A stretch of DNA of 64,000 nt from an uncultured Saprospiraceae bacterium (GCA_937942435.1 CALDEM010000059.1:52991-116990); one strand, 5' to 3'. Positions 18,352 to 27,787 are shown, counted from the first letter of the stretch. Notes: generated from the letters alone by a model not told the origin. Made by a program: numbers and translations.

Positions 18352-20724
18352 TTACATTCTGATAAACGTAACCCCATCTCCACCTTGCTCATCTGCTGGA
18401 TGATGGTAAGACTTAAAGTCTTTGTACTCCTTCATTTTGGAGATTACAAGATTGCGAAGTGTGCCCCTACCCTTTCCATGGACGATCTCGAGCGTCCTTA
18501 CATTATTGAGAAGGGCTTTGTCAAAAAAGACCTCCAATGTGGCCGCTGCATCTGTGTGTTTGTATCCTCTGATATCCAACTTGGGACTGAAGTTAGATTC
18601 GAAAGCGACGCCTTTGACATTGATATACTTACTCTTATTAAAATCTAACTGTACGTTAGCGAGTGTTACATCTGATGCATCTACTTCCATCTGCATCAAT
18701 CCAAATAGCACTTTAATCTTGCTGCCTTTTACTTCAATTACTTCTCCACTCATATCACCATCGATCATTTTTACATAATCGCCAGCATAGATCTTCTCGT
18801 CCTTTCTTTTTTCAGAAAGTATCTCTTTTTTTAACTCCACGATATCGCTGGACTCGCTGCTTCTCTTGGCGAGTACTTGCTCTTTTCGCTTTCTTGCTTT
18901 GTCGAGGTTCTTTTCTTTTTCTAATTTTGAGATGACTTGCTGCAGTGCTACACTCTCATCGTTGACATTTTTAAGCTCTATCTCTTTTGCTCTGATCTGG
19001 AGCTTTTTTCTTTTTACTTGAAACTCTTTAGAAAGTGTCTCATAGTTTTTAATAAGCTTATCCAGTTGAGCCCGCTCCTTATCTATCCATTGTAACTGCT
19101 CGTCTAAGATGGCTTTACCTTCTTGTAGATCAACCAGTAAATCTTCAACTTGATTCTCCTTCTTGCCTACTTTCTTACGAGCATATCTAATCGCGCGTTC
19201 ATCAAGCTTCACCTTCTTCGCTACTTCAAATGCATATGAACTACCTGGTTTTCCAACTTTCAATTTGTAAGTTGGCCTCAGGTGCTCTTTGTCAAATAGC
19301 ATAGCACCATTGACAATACCCTTTTGCTGAAAAGCGAAGATCTTAAGTTCAGAATAATGCGTCGTCACAATACCTGTACACTTTTTCACAATAAGTCCTT
19401 TTAGGATCCCTTCTGCTATAGCTCCACCAAGTTTAGGATCGGTTCCTGACCCTATCTCATCAAGGAGCACTAAAGTTTTGTCATCAGCTTGATCCAAAAC
19501 TTTTTTCAAATTATATAGATGGGAGCTATAAGTGCTCAGACCTTCATCTATAGATTGTTGATCGCCGATATCTGTAAAGATCTTCTCAAAGATGCCCATC
19601 TTACTTTCTTCATGGATCGGTACTAACAAGCCGTGGTACAACATAAGATGTACTAAGCCAACGGCTTTTAGCGTAACAGACTTTCCTCCGGCATTAGGAC
19701 CACTGATGAGCAACATTCTATTACTGCCTCTAAGGTCCACATCAAATGCAATTGTCTTATGCCCACCTTCTTGCTCATGCAATAACAACAATGGATGCCG
19801 CACATCTTTTAGACTAAGGACAGGTCTATCGATCAGCTCGGGCATAGAACCCTCTATCTTTGTTGAAAAGATCCCTTTTGCTCTGATACTATCTAATACG
19901 ACTACTTTCTCATGGCACAGAGAGATCATCTCTCGATCTTCTCTGAGATCATCTGAGAGTGACTTCAGTACTCTATAGATCTCAGCTCTGAGATCATTTT
20001 GTAGGGAGTATAACTCATTGTTTAAAGTCATGAGATCCTGAGGTTCCATGTATACAGTCTTGCCTGTAGCCGACTGATCATGGATGACACCTGGTATCTT
20101 TCGCTTGTTCTCTACAGGAAGTATCAACACCTTCCTACCATTGCGTAGGGTCTCTTCAGTATCTGTGAGGAGATTAGCTTTCTTGTACTTGAGTAACAAC
20201 TCATTAAACTTCCGATCTGACTCTCTCTTAGTACCTTCTATCTTCTTGTGTATCTTAACTAACTCAGGTGAGGCGTTTGGTCGCACGTTTCCTTCTTCAT
20301 CAAACACCTTAAGTATCTTCTTTATCGGCTGATCTGAGTATTCTTCTATCTCTCCTATGTTATAGACGTTTCGATATTTGTTCTTTCTTCCTTTTGTGAA
20401 GTATTTGGTGTAACCGTTATAGTTGTTCAGGACCGTCAGTATACGATGGATCGACTCGATCTCGAGTACATAACCATTCTTTGAAAGTAAGAACAAGTCT
20501 TGTGTGACATCCTCGTAGTGTGCCAACTCAAAGAGCTCACTTTCTTCTATCATCAAGGTCACATCCTTGACCCTAAGCAGTTCTGATCTCAGTACGTCCA
20601 GGTGCGTTAGATCTCCCATCTGATTGATCAAGGTCCTTGCGCTTTGACCCATTGCATAACGAGATACGTGATCCAAGATTTTGGTCAGCTCAAGTTGATC
20701 GATAGTTTGTTGAGAGATATTCAT
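18352..20724 (-). CDS. mutS2: MutS2 family ATPase/endonuclease
   Basis: The 790-residue protein has the MutS2 layout: helical core, ABC-type ATPase with Walker A GPNAGGKS (342-349) and LLDEIGSGTDP, a long coiled coil at about 510-630 and a C-terminal Smr domain from about 710 with LDIRGY and HGKGRGTLR. It lacks the MutS mismatch-recognition domain. MutS2 proteins act on branched DNA or on stalled and collided ribosomes (called RqcU in Bacillus); the sequence cannot decide between these roles. A -7 box (TACTTTTG on the minus strand at 20757-20750) lies 25 bp upstream of the start. Confidence 0.95.
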   Translation of the reverse strand: MNISQQTIDQLELTKILDHVSRYAMGQSARTLINQMGDLTHLDVLRSELLRVKDVTLMIEESELFELAHYEDVTQDLFLLSKNGYVLEIESIHRILTVLNNYNGYTKYFTKGRKNKYRNVYNIGEIEEYSDQPIKKILKVFDEEGNVRPNASPELVKIHKKIEGTKRESDRKFNELLLKYKKANLLTDTEETLRNGRKVLILPVENKRKIPGVIHDQSATGKTVYMEPQDLMTLNNELYSLQNDLRAEIYRVLKSLSDDLREDREMISLCHEKVVVLDSIRAKGIFSTKIEGSMPELIDRPVLSLKDVRHPLLLLHEQEGGHKTIAFDVDLRGSNRMLLISGPNAGGKSVTLKAVGLVHLMLYHGLLVPIHEESKMGIFEKIFTDIGDQQSIDEGLSTYSSHLYNLKKVLDQADDKTLVLLDEIGSGTDPKLGGAIAEGILKGLIVKKCTGIVTTHYSELKIFAFQQKGIVNGAMLFDKEHLRPTYKLKVGKPGSSYAFEVAKKVKLDERAIRYARKKVGKKENQVEDLLVDLQEGKAILDEQLQWIDKERAQLDKLIKNYETLSKEFQVKRKKLQIRAKEIELKNVNDESVALQQVISKLEKEKNLDKARKRKEQVLAKRSSESSDIVELKKEILSEKRKDEKIYAGDYVKMIDGDMSGEVIEVKGSKIKVLFGLMQMEVDASDVTLANVQLDFNKSKYINVKGVAFESNFSPKLDIRGYKHTDAAATLEVFFDKALLNNVRTLEIVHGKGRGTLRNLVISKMKEYKDFKSYHHPADEQGGDGVTFIRM

Positions 20725-20749
20725 GTTAGTACTCGTTCTGAGCAGGGCA

Positions 20750-20757
20750 CAAAAGTA
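20750..20757 (-). promoter_or_regulatory. Bacteroidota-type -7 box upstream of mutS2
   Basis: Reading the minus strand, TACTTTTG fits TAnnTTTG and lies 25 bp ahead of the mutS2 start, giving a leader of roughly 20 nt. No TTG -33 element is seen at the right distance, so the call rests on one box. Confidence 0.45.
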
Positions 20758-20828
20758 TAATATTTAGGTTGGAGATATGGGTGATGAAGGCCACGAATTA
20801 CATGGAAGAGATCATCACATAGATTCAC

Positions 20829-20863
20829 AAAAAAGCCCGGATGATTTTACACATCCGGGCTTT
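20829..20863 (-). terminator. Terminator of the OmpA/TSP3 gene
   Basis: Bases 20832-20843 and 20852-20863 form a perfect 12-bp GC-rich stem with an 8-base loop. On the minus strand the stem runs into a T tract (complement of the A run at 20829-20835), so it serves the ompA-like gene ending at 20903. Confidence 0.88.
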
Positions 20864-20902
20864 ATATATTTCAGCTATAGCTGCTTTGTCTTTCTATCTT
20901 AA

Positions 20903-22750
20903 TTATTGACGAGGGATAAGAGCAAACTCAACACGTCTGTTAAGCGTTCTACCGCTGATGGTTTCGTTATTAGCAATCGGTCTTGCTTCTCCAAAACCGG
21001 TGTATGACATACGGCTTTCTTGCACCCCACTATTCAATAAGAAAGTGTAGCACGCCTTAGCCCTTTGCTCTGACAGTCTCTGGTTATCTACTGCTTGACC
21101 TTGATTATCGGTATGCCCTTCGATAGTAAGATCAAAATCAGGATATCTATTCATGATCTCAGCGATCTGTCTTAAGATATTGAATGACTCAGTCTTAATT
21201 GCATCAGAACCCGACTCATACTGTACAGATCTCATCGCTATCTGTAAGATACGACGATCACTTGCTGAGACCTCGGGACATCCCTGAGTATCAACTGGAC
21301 CAGCACTATTAGGACATCTATCTCTACTGTCGTCGAGACCATCCCCATCAGAATCTGGACAACCATCATAGATGGCTAATCCTGGTCTACCTGGACATCT
21401 ATCCTGAGCATCAACAACTCCATCTCCATCTGTATCTATATCCTGGAGTGCAGATCGATCAACTGTTGTCTCTCTAGGACATCCTTTGTTGGATGCTGGA
21501 CCTGCTAAGTCAGGGCATGCATCTCGGCTATCATCGACTCCATCTCCATCCGTATCTGGACATCCTGCATAGAGCGCAGATCCTGCTCGGCCAGGACACT
21601 TATCTATATTGTCTGGTACTCCATCGCCATCGCTATCCACGTTGTCATCGGGACAACCATTGTTAGTAGGACTTCCCGGGACAGAAGGGCAGCTATCGTC
21701 ACTATCTTTTACACCATCGTTATCTTGATCAGGACAACCTAAAGTTGACTTGGGACCTATAAAATTAGGGCACTCATCTACGTTATCCGGTGTACCGTCT
21801 CCATCTGTATCAGTCTCTGGACATCCACCATTTGAAGCAGGTCCCGCAACTGTTGGACATTTGTCAACGAGATTCGGTATACCATCACGATCGGCATCTT
21901 CATCATCAGGGCAACCATCGTTGGTGATACTTCCAGCAACATTGGGGCATTCATCATCTATATCTGATACGCCATCACCATCTGTATCAGGACATCCCTT
22001 TAAGGAGATAGTACCAAACTTCTCAGGACATAAATCTTTATAATCCGCTATACCATCTTCATCCGTATCAGGGCATCCATCTAGCGACTCCAACCCAGGT
22101 TCTTGTGGACAAAGGTCTAACTCATCTATGATGCCGTCACCATCAGAGTCAAGTTCCTCTTCCTCTTCTTTTTCCATCTCCTCCTCTTCTTCCATCTTCT
22201 TCTCCTCTTCGTCTCTTTCTCCAAAGAAGTAGGTCAATCCAAGACCATGTTGAAAGTTATTGCGATCATCTGCTAGGGCATATCTAAACTCTGATTGCCA
22301 TGTCAAGAAGGCCCGATCATGCAATCTAAAGTTCAATCCAAAACCAACGGGGATTTGGATATTGCTCTCTCCAGGATTCTCATAGACGAAACCTGCACCT
22401 CCTAACACATATGGTACAATGGGTGAGTTATTATCTTTCAAGTGATAATTGATTCTTGCATCTATACCGACGAGGTACCTGTTAAAGCCATCCACCTCAT
22501 TAACTTGCTGTACAACTCCTAACTTTAGGGGTACATTAAGATATACGCGGTCCTGAATCTTTTTGAAGAAACCAAGTTCAAATCCATGATGATAAGCTTG
22601 AAAAGCACTAAAATCACCTCCATTGAGGGTCTGATAATCTAATAAAAGCGCCTTTACAGTGATGCCCATCTCATCATTGGATGACTGGGCACTCAAGTCC
22701 GAGAGACCTAAGAACATCGCAAAAGTCAAAAACAAAATTAATTTGTTCAT
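20903..22750 (-). CDS. OmpA-family protein with thrombospondin type 3 repeats
   Basis: The 615-residue protein has a signal peptide (about 1-21), an eight-stranded-like barrel to about residue 175, a short very acidic Glu-rich linker (about 178-203), then a long run of calcium-binding thrombospondin type 3 repeats (DxDxDGxxDxxDxCP units) to about 485. It ends with an OmpA peptidoglycan-binding domain (IEGHTDNQG and NRRVEFAL). It is expected to anchor the outer membrane to peptidoglycan across the periplasm, with the repeats acting as a Ca-stabilised rod. It has its own terminator and a candidate -7 box at 22900-22893. Confidence 0.95.
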   Translation of the reverse strand: MNKLILFLTFAMFLGLSDLSAQSSNDEMGITVKALLLDYQTLNGGDFSAFQAYHHGFELGFFKKIQDRVYLNVPLKLGVVQQVNEVDGFNRYLVGIDARINYHLKDNNSPIVPYVLGGAGFVYENPGESNIQIPVGFGLNFRLHDRAFLTWQSEFRYALADDRNNFQHGLGLTYFFGERDEEEKKMEEEEEMEKEEEEELDSDGDGIIDELDLCPQEPGLESLDGCPDTDEDGIADYKDLCPEKFGTISLKGCPDTDGDGVSDIDDECPNVAGSITNDGCPDDEDADRDGIPNLVDKCPTVAGPASNGGCPETDTDGDGTPDNVDECPNFIGPKSTLGCPDQDNDGVKDSDDSCPSVPGSPTNNGCPDDNVDSDGDGVPDNIDKCPGRAGSALYAGCPDTDGDGVDDSRDACPDLAGPASNKGCPRETTVDRSALQDIDTDGDGVVDAQDRCPGRPGLAIYDGCPDSDGDGLDDSRDRCPNSAGPVDTQGCPEVSASDRRILQIAMRSVQYESGSDAIKTESFNILRQIAEIMNRYPDFDLTIEGHTDNQGQAVDNQRLSEQRAKACYTFLLNSGVQESRMSYTGFGEARPIANNETISGRTLNRRVEFALIPRQ

Positions 22751-22892
22751 ATAAGAATCTTTCTACAAAATGTTGATAATCAACTTACTGTACTGCACTA
22801 CTTAAAGTAAACTGACATCTAATAATATGCTGTAATTTTCCAGCCCTTGTGATCTTCATATAGCCCTGTAAAACAATGCTATACTCAATGAG

Positions 22893-22900
22893 CAAATGTA
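22893..22900 (-). promoter_or_regulatory. Possible -7 box upstream of the OmpA/TSP3 gene
   Basis: On the minus strand TACATTTG fits TAnnTTTG, 142 bp ahead of the start. The leader would be about 135 nt. No partner -33 element is evident, so this is weak. Confidence 0.3.
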
Positions 22901-22968
22901 ATAAATCCATTACATAAAAAGATATATTAATATGTAAATGGCACGTAATTAACCTCTAACACATGAGC

Positions 22969-23481
22969 CTAAGACTTAATCTGAAAGTATCCAGTACTAC
23001 GGTTTTTCTCTACCTCATTAACGTTAAAGTAGCGGCCATTCATACATACATAAACACCTGCTGGTAGTACTTGAGCAAATGCGATGGCTGCACCCAAGTT
23101 AAAGAACCCATCAGAAGAAGAGCCAAATGCGTATGGGATCATCGCTCCAGTCAACACTATGGTCTTATCATCTATATTTTGATCTAGCAAATACTGTCCT
23201 GTCTCTGTCATAGTATCTGTACCATGGGTGACCACAATGTTATCATGAGGTGACTGTCGACAGTTATAAGCGATTATGTGTCGCTCAGTATCGGAGATCT
23301 CGAGACTATCTACCATCATAAGAGTCTTGATGTCAGTAGGCAAGCTACATCGGCCACGATCCATCATATCATGCATATGCGTGTCCTTAAAGTATAGCTC
23401 TCCTGTTATAAAGTTGTACTCCTTATCAAAGGTCCCACCTGTGATAAACACTTGTATCGTCTCGCCTTCTTTATTACTCAT
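22969..23481 (-). CDS. Stand-alone asparaginase-domain protein
   Basis: The 170-residue product matches only the N-terminal domain of type I/II L-asparaginases: TGGTFDK (Thr17, the nucleophile position) near the start and HGTDTM at about 86-91, followed by IVLTGAMIPY. Full asparaginases are about 330 residues with a second domain that completes the active site. No remnant of that domain lies downstream, and the protein has a clean start and stop, so this looks like a natural short form. It may hydrolyse asparagine or act on another amide; activity is uncertain. It is divergent from the aminotransferase gene with 121 bp between. Confidence 0.85.
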   Translation of the reverse strand: MSNKEGETIQVFITGGTFDKEYNFITGELYFKDTHMHDMMDRGRCSLPTDIKTLMMVDSLEISDTERHIIAYNCRQSPHDNIVVTHGTDTMTETGQYLLDQNIDDKTIVLTGAMIPYAFGSSSDGFFNLGAAIAFAQVLPAGVYVCMNGRYFNVNEVEKNRSTGYFQIKS

Positions 23482-23578
23482 AACACTTCTTTATACTTCC
23501 GTAAATGCATCTCTTACTACATGCCGCAAAGAAATTGAAATTTGCTGCAATAATTCATATTACACTTAAACTAATATT

Positions 23579-23586
23579 TACTTTTG
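23579..23586 (+). promoter_or_regulatory. Bacteroidota-type -7 box upstream of the aminotransferase
   Basis: TACTTTTG fits TAnnTTTG and ends 16 bp before the ATG at 23603, so the leader would be about 10 nt. No TTG is at the expected -33 distance. Confidence 0.45.
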
Positions 23587-23602
23587 TGCTGTCATAAAAA
23601 AC

Positions 23603-24814
23603 ATGAAAGGTATGTCTCACGAATCGTTACTGTCACAGACGGTACTTAACTTAAAGGAATCTGCCACACTCAAGATGTCTCAGATGGCTCGAGAGCTTAA
23701 AGCTAAAGGTCATGATGTCATCAGCTTGAGTATCGGTGAGCCTGATTTTGATACGCCAGCATTTATCAACGAAGCTGCCAAGCAAGCACTTGATGATGGT
23801 TACACACATTATACGCCAGTGCCTGGCTTGCTCGAACTTCGGGAAGCGGTCTGCACAAAGTTAAAACGAGATAACAACCTAAGCTTCGAACCAAAGAACA
23901 TTGTAGTCTCCAATGGTGCTAAGCAAACCATCTACAACTTATGTCAAGCGCTCCTCAATCCGGGTGATGAAGTGATCATATTTACACCTTACTGGGTATC
24001 TTATATCGAGATAGTCAAGCTAGCAGGTGGTGTGCCTGTCTGTCTTTTTGCAGGAGTAGAAAGTGATTACAAGGTCGATCCAGAAGATGTCGCTGCAGCT
24101 ATTACTGATAAGACAAAATTCATATTGTATTCTTCTCCCAGTAACCCAACTGGGTCAGTATATAACAAAAAAGAACTTGAAGCTTTAGCCAATGTCATAG
24201 CTCCTCACGAGCACGTGCATGTTGTCTCCGATGAGATATATGAGCACATCGTCTTTGATGGCGTGCATGAGAGCATTGCACAATTTGAAAATATAAGACC
24301 TCGCACCATTGTGGTCAATGGCATGTCAAAAGGCTTTGCTATGACAGGATGGAGATTAGGCTATATGGCTGCTCCAGAAGTCATCGCTAAAGCTTGTACC
24401 AAAATCCAAGGACAAGTCACCTCAGGCGCAAGCGCATTTGGCCAAAAGGCCGCTGCAACTGCCCTTCTGAAAGACCCTGAAGTAACGCAAGATATGATGC
24501 GCACCTTCTTAGGCAGACGTGAATTCGTTTTGGAACAATTAAAAACCATAGAAGGTCTGAAGTTGAGTATACCAGATGGAGCGTTTTATATATTTCCTGA
24601 TTGTAGTAACTTCTTTGGCAAGTCTTATAAAGGAGAAGTAATAAAGGATTCTAATGACTTAGCAGCATCTATACTTAACAATGTCCATCTTGCTCTAGTA
24701 GCTGGTGCAGCATTTGGTGCACCCAATTGCCTGCGCATCTCTTATGCAGCCTCTCAAGAAAGCCTTGTAGCTGCATGTAACAGATTGAAAGAGTACTTTG
24801 ACGATATGGTGTAG
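23603..24814 (+). CDS. PLP-dependent aspartate-family aminotransferase
   Basis: The 403-residue protein is a class I fold aminotransferase related to aspartate/prephenate aminotransferases. Supporting elements are SIGEPDFDTP near the start, SSPSNPTGSVY, SDEIYEHIVFDG and the PLP lysine in GMSKGFAMTGWRLG (Lys243); the late LRISYA carries the substrate-carboxylate arginine. It would interconvert aspartate and oxaloacetate with 2-oxoglutarate/glutamate, though a prephenate or aromatic role cannot be excluded. ATG at 23612 is an alternative start. The divergent asparaginase-domain gene would supply aspartate if active. Confidence 0.92.
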   Translation: MKGMSHESLLSQTVLNLKESATLKMSQMARELKAKGHDVISLSIGEPDFDTPAFINEAAKQALDDGYTHYTPVPGLLELREAVCTKLKRDNNLSFEPKNIVVSNGAKQTIYNLCQALLNPGDEVIIFTPYWVSYIEIVKLAGGVPVCLFAGVESDYKVDPEDVAAAITDKTKFILYSSPSNPTGSVYNKKELEALANVIAPHEHVHVVSDEIYEHIVFDGVHESIAQFENIRPRTIVVNGMSKGFAMTGWRLGYMAAPEVIAKACTKIQGQVTSGASAFGQKAAATALLKDPEVTQDMMRTFLGRREFVLEQLKTIEGLKLSIPDGAFYIFPDCSNFFGKSYKGEVIKDSNDLAASILNNVHLALVAGAAFGAPNCLRISYAASQESLVAACNRLKEYFDDMV

Positions 24815-25340
24815 GTCAAGAAAGAATTACAATGCTTCACACAATAGCACTACGCTATCTGTCTGCCATATCTGCATAAAATAATTTACCAAAAAGATAA
24901 AGGTAGGCGTGATGAATACCCATGTCATTTGAACATTAAACTTTAATGTGGCTCCGAGCATACTAATTGTATCAAGCCACCTAGGCGAAAGAGGGCCCAT
25001 GACAGGTTATGATCAGCAGTTAGGCGGTCTTTGTAGATGACATGTTCTACAAAGACATTCTACCCAACGAAAGCTACAAATAGAATCAGCACTATCCATT
25101 CGTTTGCTCGAGAGAATAATTGGAGTGTCTGTCCCCCAGCAACATGTCGCTACTTAGACTTTTATTTGACATTGACTAGTGTAAAGAACAGATAATGGAC
25201 ATTTCTAATGCCCGATAGATTACACTGAGAGCTCTTATATCGACATATTTCGCATATATACTTTGTTAATATGTAACATTTTCCTATTCTGACGTTTATA
25301 TACAGTAATAGAATTTTATTAATAAAAAATTTAAGACAAG
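24815..25340. other. 526-bp intergenic region with a perfect hairpin
   Basis: No convincing ORF, tRNA or known riboswitch is visible. The main structure is the inverted repeat at 25027-25056. The last 100 bp before the next gene are very AT-rich and should contain its promoter, including an imperfect -7-like ATACTTTG near 25258-25265. Confidence 0.6.
25027..25056. repeat. Perfect 11-bp inverted repeat, 8-base loop
   Basis: GTCTTTGTAGA (25027-25037) pairs exactly with TCTACAAAGAC (25046-25056). There is no T tract after it, so it is not a classical terminator. It could be a protein-binding site or part of a small RNA. Confidence 0.85.
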
Positions 25341-25958
25341 ATGTTAGACAAAATTATGGAAATGGTAGGTGGTGATGCTCTTAATGAGATCACGAGCAAA
25401 GCTGGTATCAGCATGGATCAAGCAAAGGAGATGTTGCCTATGGCGCAGGATAGCTTACAAGAGGGCTTGATGTCTCAGTTAACAAGCGGTAACACAGATG
25501 GACTATTAGGGATGTTTAACAGTGTAGCAGGAGGTGGATTAGCCAGCAACGGTATATTTGGTTCTATCAAAAATATGTTTGCACAAAAAGTGATGACAAG
25601 CATGGGGCTACCGGCCTCAGTGGCAGGACTTGCTGCCGGAAGCGGATTAACAAGTATCATCGGAGGATTGTCTGGTATGCTTCAAGCAGATGGAGACAAT
25701 GACGATATCGATGCGAGCAATATATTGAATGTTCTAGGTGGCGGAGATGCTGGAGGAGTACTGGGTGGTCTTCTTGGTGCTGTTACGGGCGGCGCTGGAG
25801 GTGTAGGTGACCTACTTGGCAAAGTAGCCGGAGGTGCAACTGATGGAGCAGGAGGCATAGCAGATATAGCAGGAGACCTTCTTGGTGGCGGCGGTGACGC
25901 AGCGAAAAAAGCAGGCGGCGGTCTGTTGGGTACGATCGGAAAGCTATTTGGTAAGTAG
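25341..25958 (+). CDS. Glycine-rich DUF937-like protein
   Basis: The 205-residue protein has an N-terminal helical part (KIMEMVGGDALNEITSKAG, a DUF937/YidB-like layout) followed by long glycine- and alanine-rich hydrophobic stretches (GGGDAGGVLGGLLGAVTGG and similar). There is no signal peptide. Function is unknown; proteins of this kind are common in Bacteroidota. It shares low-complexity character, but no clear alignment, with the small protein at 2718. It has its own hairpin terminator. Confidence 0.65.
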   Translation: MLDKIMEMVGGDALNEITSKAGISMDQAKEMLPMAQDSLQEGLMSQLTSGNTDGLLGMFNSVAGGGLASNGIFGSIKNMFAQKVMTSMGLPASVAGLAAGSGLTSIIGGLSGMLQADGDNDDIDASNILNVLGGGDAGGVLGGLLGAVTGGAGGVGDLLGKVAGGATDGAGGIADIAGDLLGGGGDAAKKAGGGLLGTIGKLFGK

Positions 25959-25978
25959 GAACTTACTTTATAAAAATC

Positions 25979-26011
25979 AAAAAGGCTAATCCAATTGGGT
26001 TAGCCTTTTTT
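25979..26011. terminator. Bidirectional hairpin terminator
   Basis: Bases 25979-25992 and 25997-26010 form a 14-bp stem with one G-U pair and an AATT loop. T runs follow on both strands, so it can end the glycine-rich gene and also the eda gene that finishes at 26044. Confidence 0.88.
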
Positions 26012-26043
26012 ATCTCTCCATTTTTATAATTCTTTTCCCAATT

Positions 26044-26715
26044 CTACTTTTCTCTTATCGACTTGATCAATGATAAAGTTTTCTCGACATCGTTTTTCAA
26101 TTTAGAAAAATCTCGAGCGGCTAGGATATCTTTAGAAATTAGTTTTGAGCCCATACCTACACAAGTCACTCCAGCATCAAACCACGCTCTAAGATTAGAC
26201 TCATCTGTGGTTACACCGCCTGTCGGCATGATGCTCGTCCAAGGTTGCGGCCCTTTGATCGCTTTTGCAAATCCAGGACCATAAGTAGAACCTGGAAAGA
26301 GTTTTACAATTTCGCATCCCAACTCCTCTGCTCTATTGATCTCTGTCAGCGTACCACATCCTGGAGACCAAAGGACTTTTCTTCTGTTGCAAACTATGGC
26401 AATATCTTCTCTAAGCGAGGGCGTAACTATAAAGTTAGCGCCCATCTGCATAAACAAAGAAGCTGCTGCGGCGTCAGTTATAGACCCAACGCCCATGATC
26501 ATACCAGGTAGTTCTGCAAGTGCATATTTGTTAAGTGCCGAAAACACTTCAAAGGCAAAATCTCCACGCGCTGTAAACTCTAAAAGTCTCGAGCCACCGT
26601 CATAGCATGCCTTAAGTACTTCTTTACCTAACTCAATATCTGCATGATAAAACAAAGGAACCATGCCTGTATCATGCATCACTTGTGCGACTTCGTTTCT
26701 TGTGTATTTCGCCAT
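26044..26715 (-). CDS. eda: KDPG/KHG aldolase
   Basis: The 223-residue class I aldolase splits 2-keto-3-deoxy-6-phosphogluconate into pyruvate and glyceraldehyde-3-phosphate, the last step of the Entner-Doudoroff route. The Schiff-base lysine is Lys138 in EIVKLFPGS, and MGVGSITD and PTGGV are family motifs. It lies 31 bp after kdgK and is almost certainly in the same transcript, giving conversion of 2-keto-3-deoxygluconate to central metabolites. A 6-phosphogluconate dehydratase is not in the window. Confidence 0.95.
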   Translation of the reverse strand: MAKYTRNEVAQVMHDTGMVPLFYHADIELGKEVLKACYDGGSRLLEFTARGDFAFEVFSALNKYALAELPGMIMGVGSITDAAAASLFMQMGANFIVTPSLREDIAIVCNRRKVLWSPGCGTLTEINRAEELGCEIVKLFPGSTYGPGFAKAIKGPQPWTSIMPTGGVTTDESNLRAWFDAGVTCVGMGSKLISKDILAARDFSKLKNDVEKTLSLIKSIREK

Positions 26716-26746
26716 TATTCTAATTTGTAATTGCTATATAATTCTA

Positions 26747-27787
26747 TTATCTCGCTACTCTACCAGAAGCGTCGCCACCCATGAGTTTTTCAACCTCTGC
26801 GACTGTCACTAAGTTAGCGTCACCTTTGATCGTGTGCTTTAGACATGAGGCTGCTACTGCAAAGTTCAGCGCATTTTGATCATCATCAGGATAAGTCAAC
26901 AAGCCATAGATCAATCCACCCATAAAAGAATCACCTCCTCCTACTCTATCTACGATATCAGTGATCTGATACTGAGGAGATTGAAACATCGTCGTCCCAT
27001 CATACATCACACCTGCCCATGTATTGTGAGAGGCCGATATAGATCCCCGAAGCGTAGTGATGACCTTTTTTGCATTTGGAAACTTCTTCATCATTTGTTG
27101 ACAAACAGATAAAAATGCTTCTGCTTTAACATGCTCTCCTTGAGTTGTGATATCAAGTCCCTCAGGCTTGATACCAAAGTGTTTTTCTGCATCTTCTTCA
27201 TTACCCAATATGATATCACAGTAAGACGTCAGCTCGGTCATGATCGCTTCTGGTTCTACGCCATATTTCCAAAGCTTAGCTCTATAGTTAAGATCAGTTG
27301 AAATAGTTACACCCATCTCTCTGGCCACCTTAACTGCTTCAAGACATGCATCTGCCGCTCCTTGAGATATGGCTGGTGTGATACCCGTCCAGTGAAACCA
27401 ACTACAACCGTCGAATACTTTTTTCCAGTCAACCATACCTGCCTTTATATCATAAATGGCAGAATGAGCACGATCATAAACGACCTTGCTTCCTCTCGAT
27501 ACTGCACCGGTCTCTAAAAAGTAAATACCCAATCTATCACCTCCATATATGATATGATCAGTACCAACACCTCTCTTTCTCATCTCCATGAGGGCACACT
27601 GTCCTATATCATTTTGCGGAAGACGCGTAACAAAGTCAACATTGACTCCATAATTAGCAAGAGAGACAGCTACGTTAGACTCTCCACCTCCATAAACTAT
27701 GTCAAATGAAGAGGCTTGAGAAAACCTCAAATATCCCGGTGGTGAAAGCCTTAACATGATTTCGCCAAAAGTGACTACTCTATCCAT
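26747..27787 (-). CDS. kdgK: 2-Keto-3-deoxygluconate kinase (PfkB family)
   Basis: The 346-residue PfkB-type kinase phosphorylates 2-keto-3-deoxygluconate to KDPG. The N-terminal GGGESNVAVSLANYG and the C-terminal GGGDSFMGG with catalytic Asp286 are typical. Together with eda downstream the substrate assignment is strong, although PfkB enzymes are hard to separate by motif alone. A promoter candidate (-7 at 27919-27912 with TTG at 27939-27937) precedes it, and a divergent AraC regulator lies 253 bp upstream and may control it. Confidence 0.92.
   Translation of the reverse strand: MDRVVTFGEIMLRLSPPGYLRFSQASSFDIVYGGGESNVAVSLANYGVNVDFVTRLPQNDIGQCALMEMRKRGVGTDHIIYGGDRLGIYFLETGAVSRGSKVVYDRAHSAIYDIKAGMVDWKKVFDGCSWFHWTGITPAISQGAADACLEAVKVAREMGVTISTDLNYRAKLWKYGVEPEAIMTELTSYCDIILGNEEDAEKHFGIKPEGLDITTQGEHVKAEAFLSVCQQMMKKFPNAKKVITTLRGSISASHNTWAGVMYDGTTMFQSPQYQITDIVDRVGGGDSFMGGLIYGLLTYPDDDQNALNFAVAASCLKHTIKGDANLVTVAEVEKLMGGDASGRVAR

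Noticed and set aside
19592..19978. 128-residue plus-strand frame inside mutS2
   Set aside because: It is antisense to the MutS2 ATPase domain, has low-complexity Ser/Leu-rich sequence and no start context.
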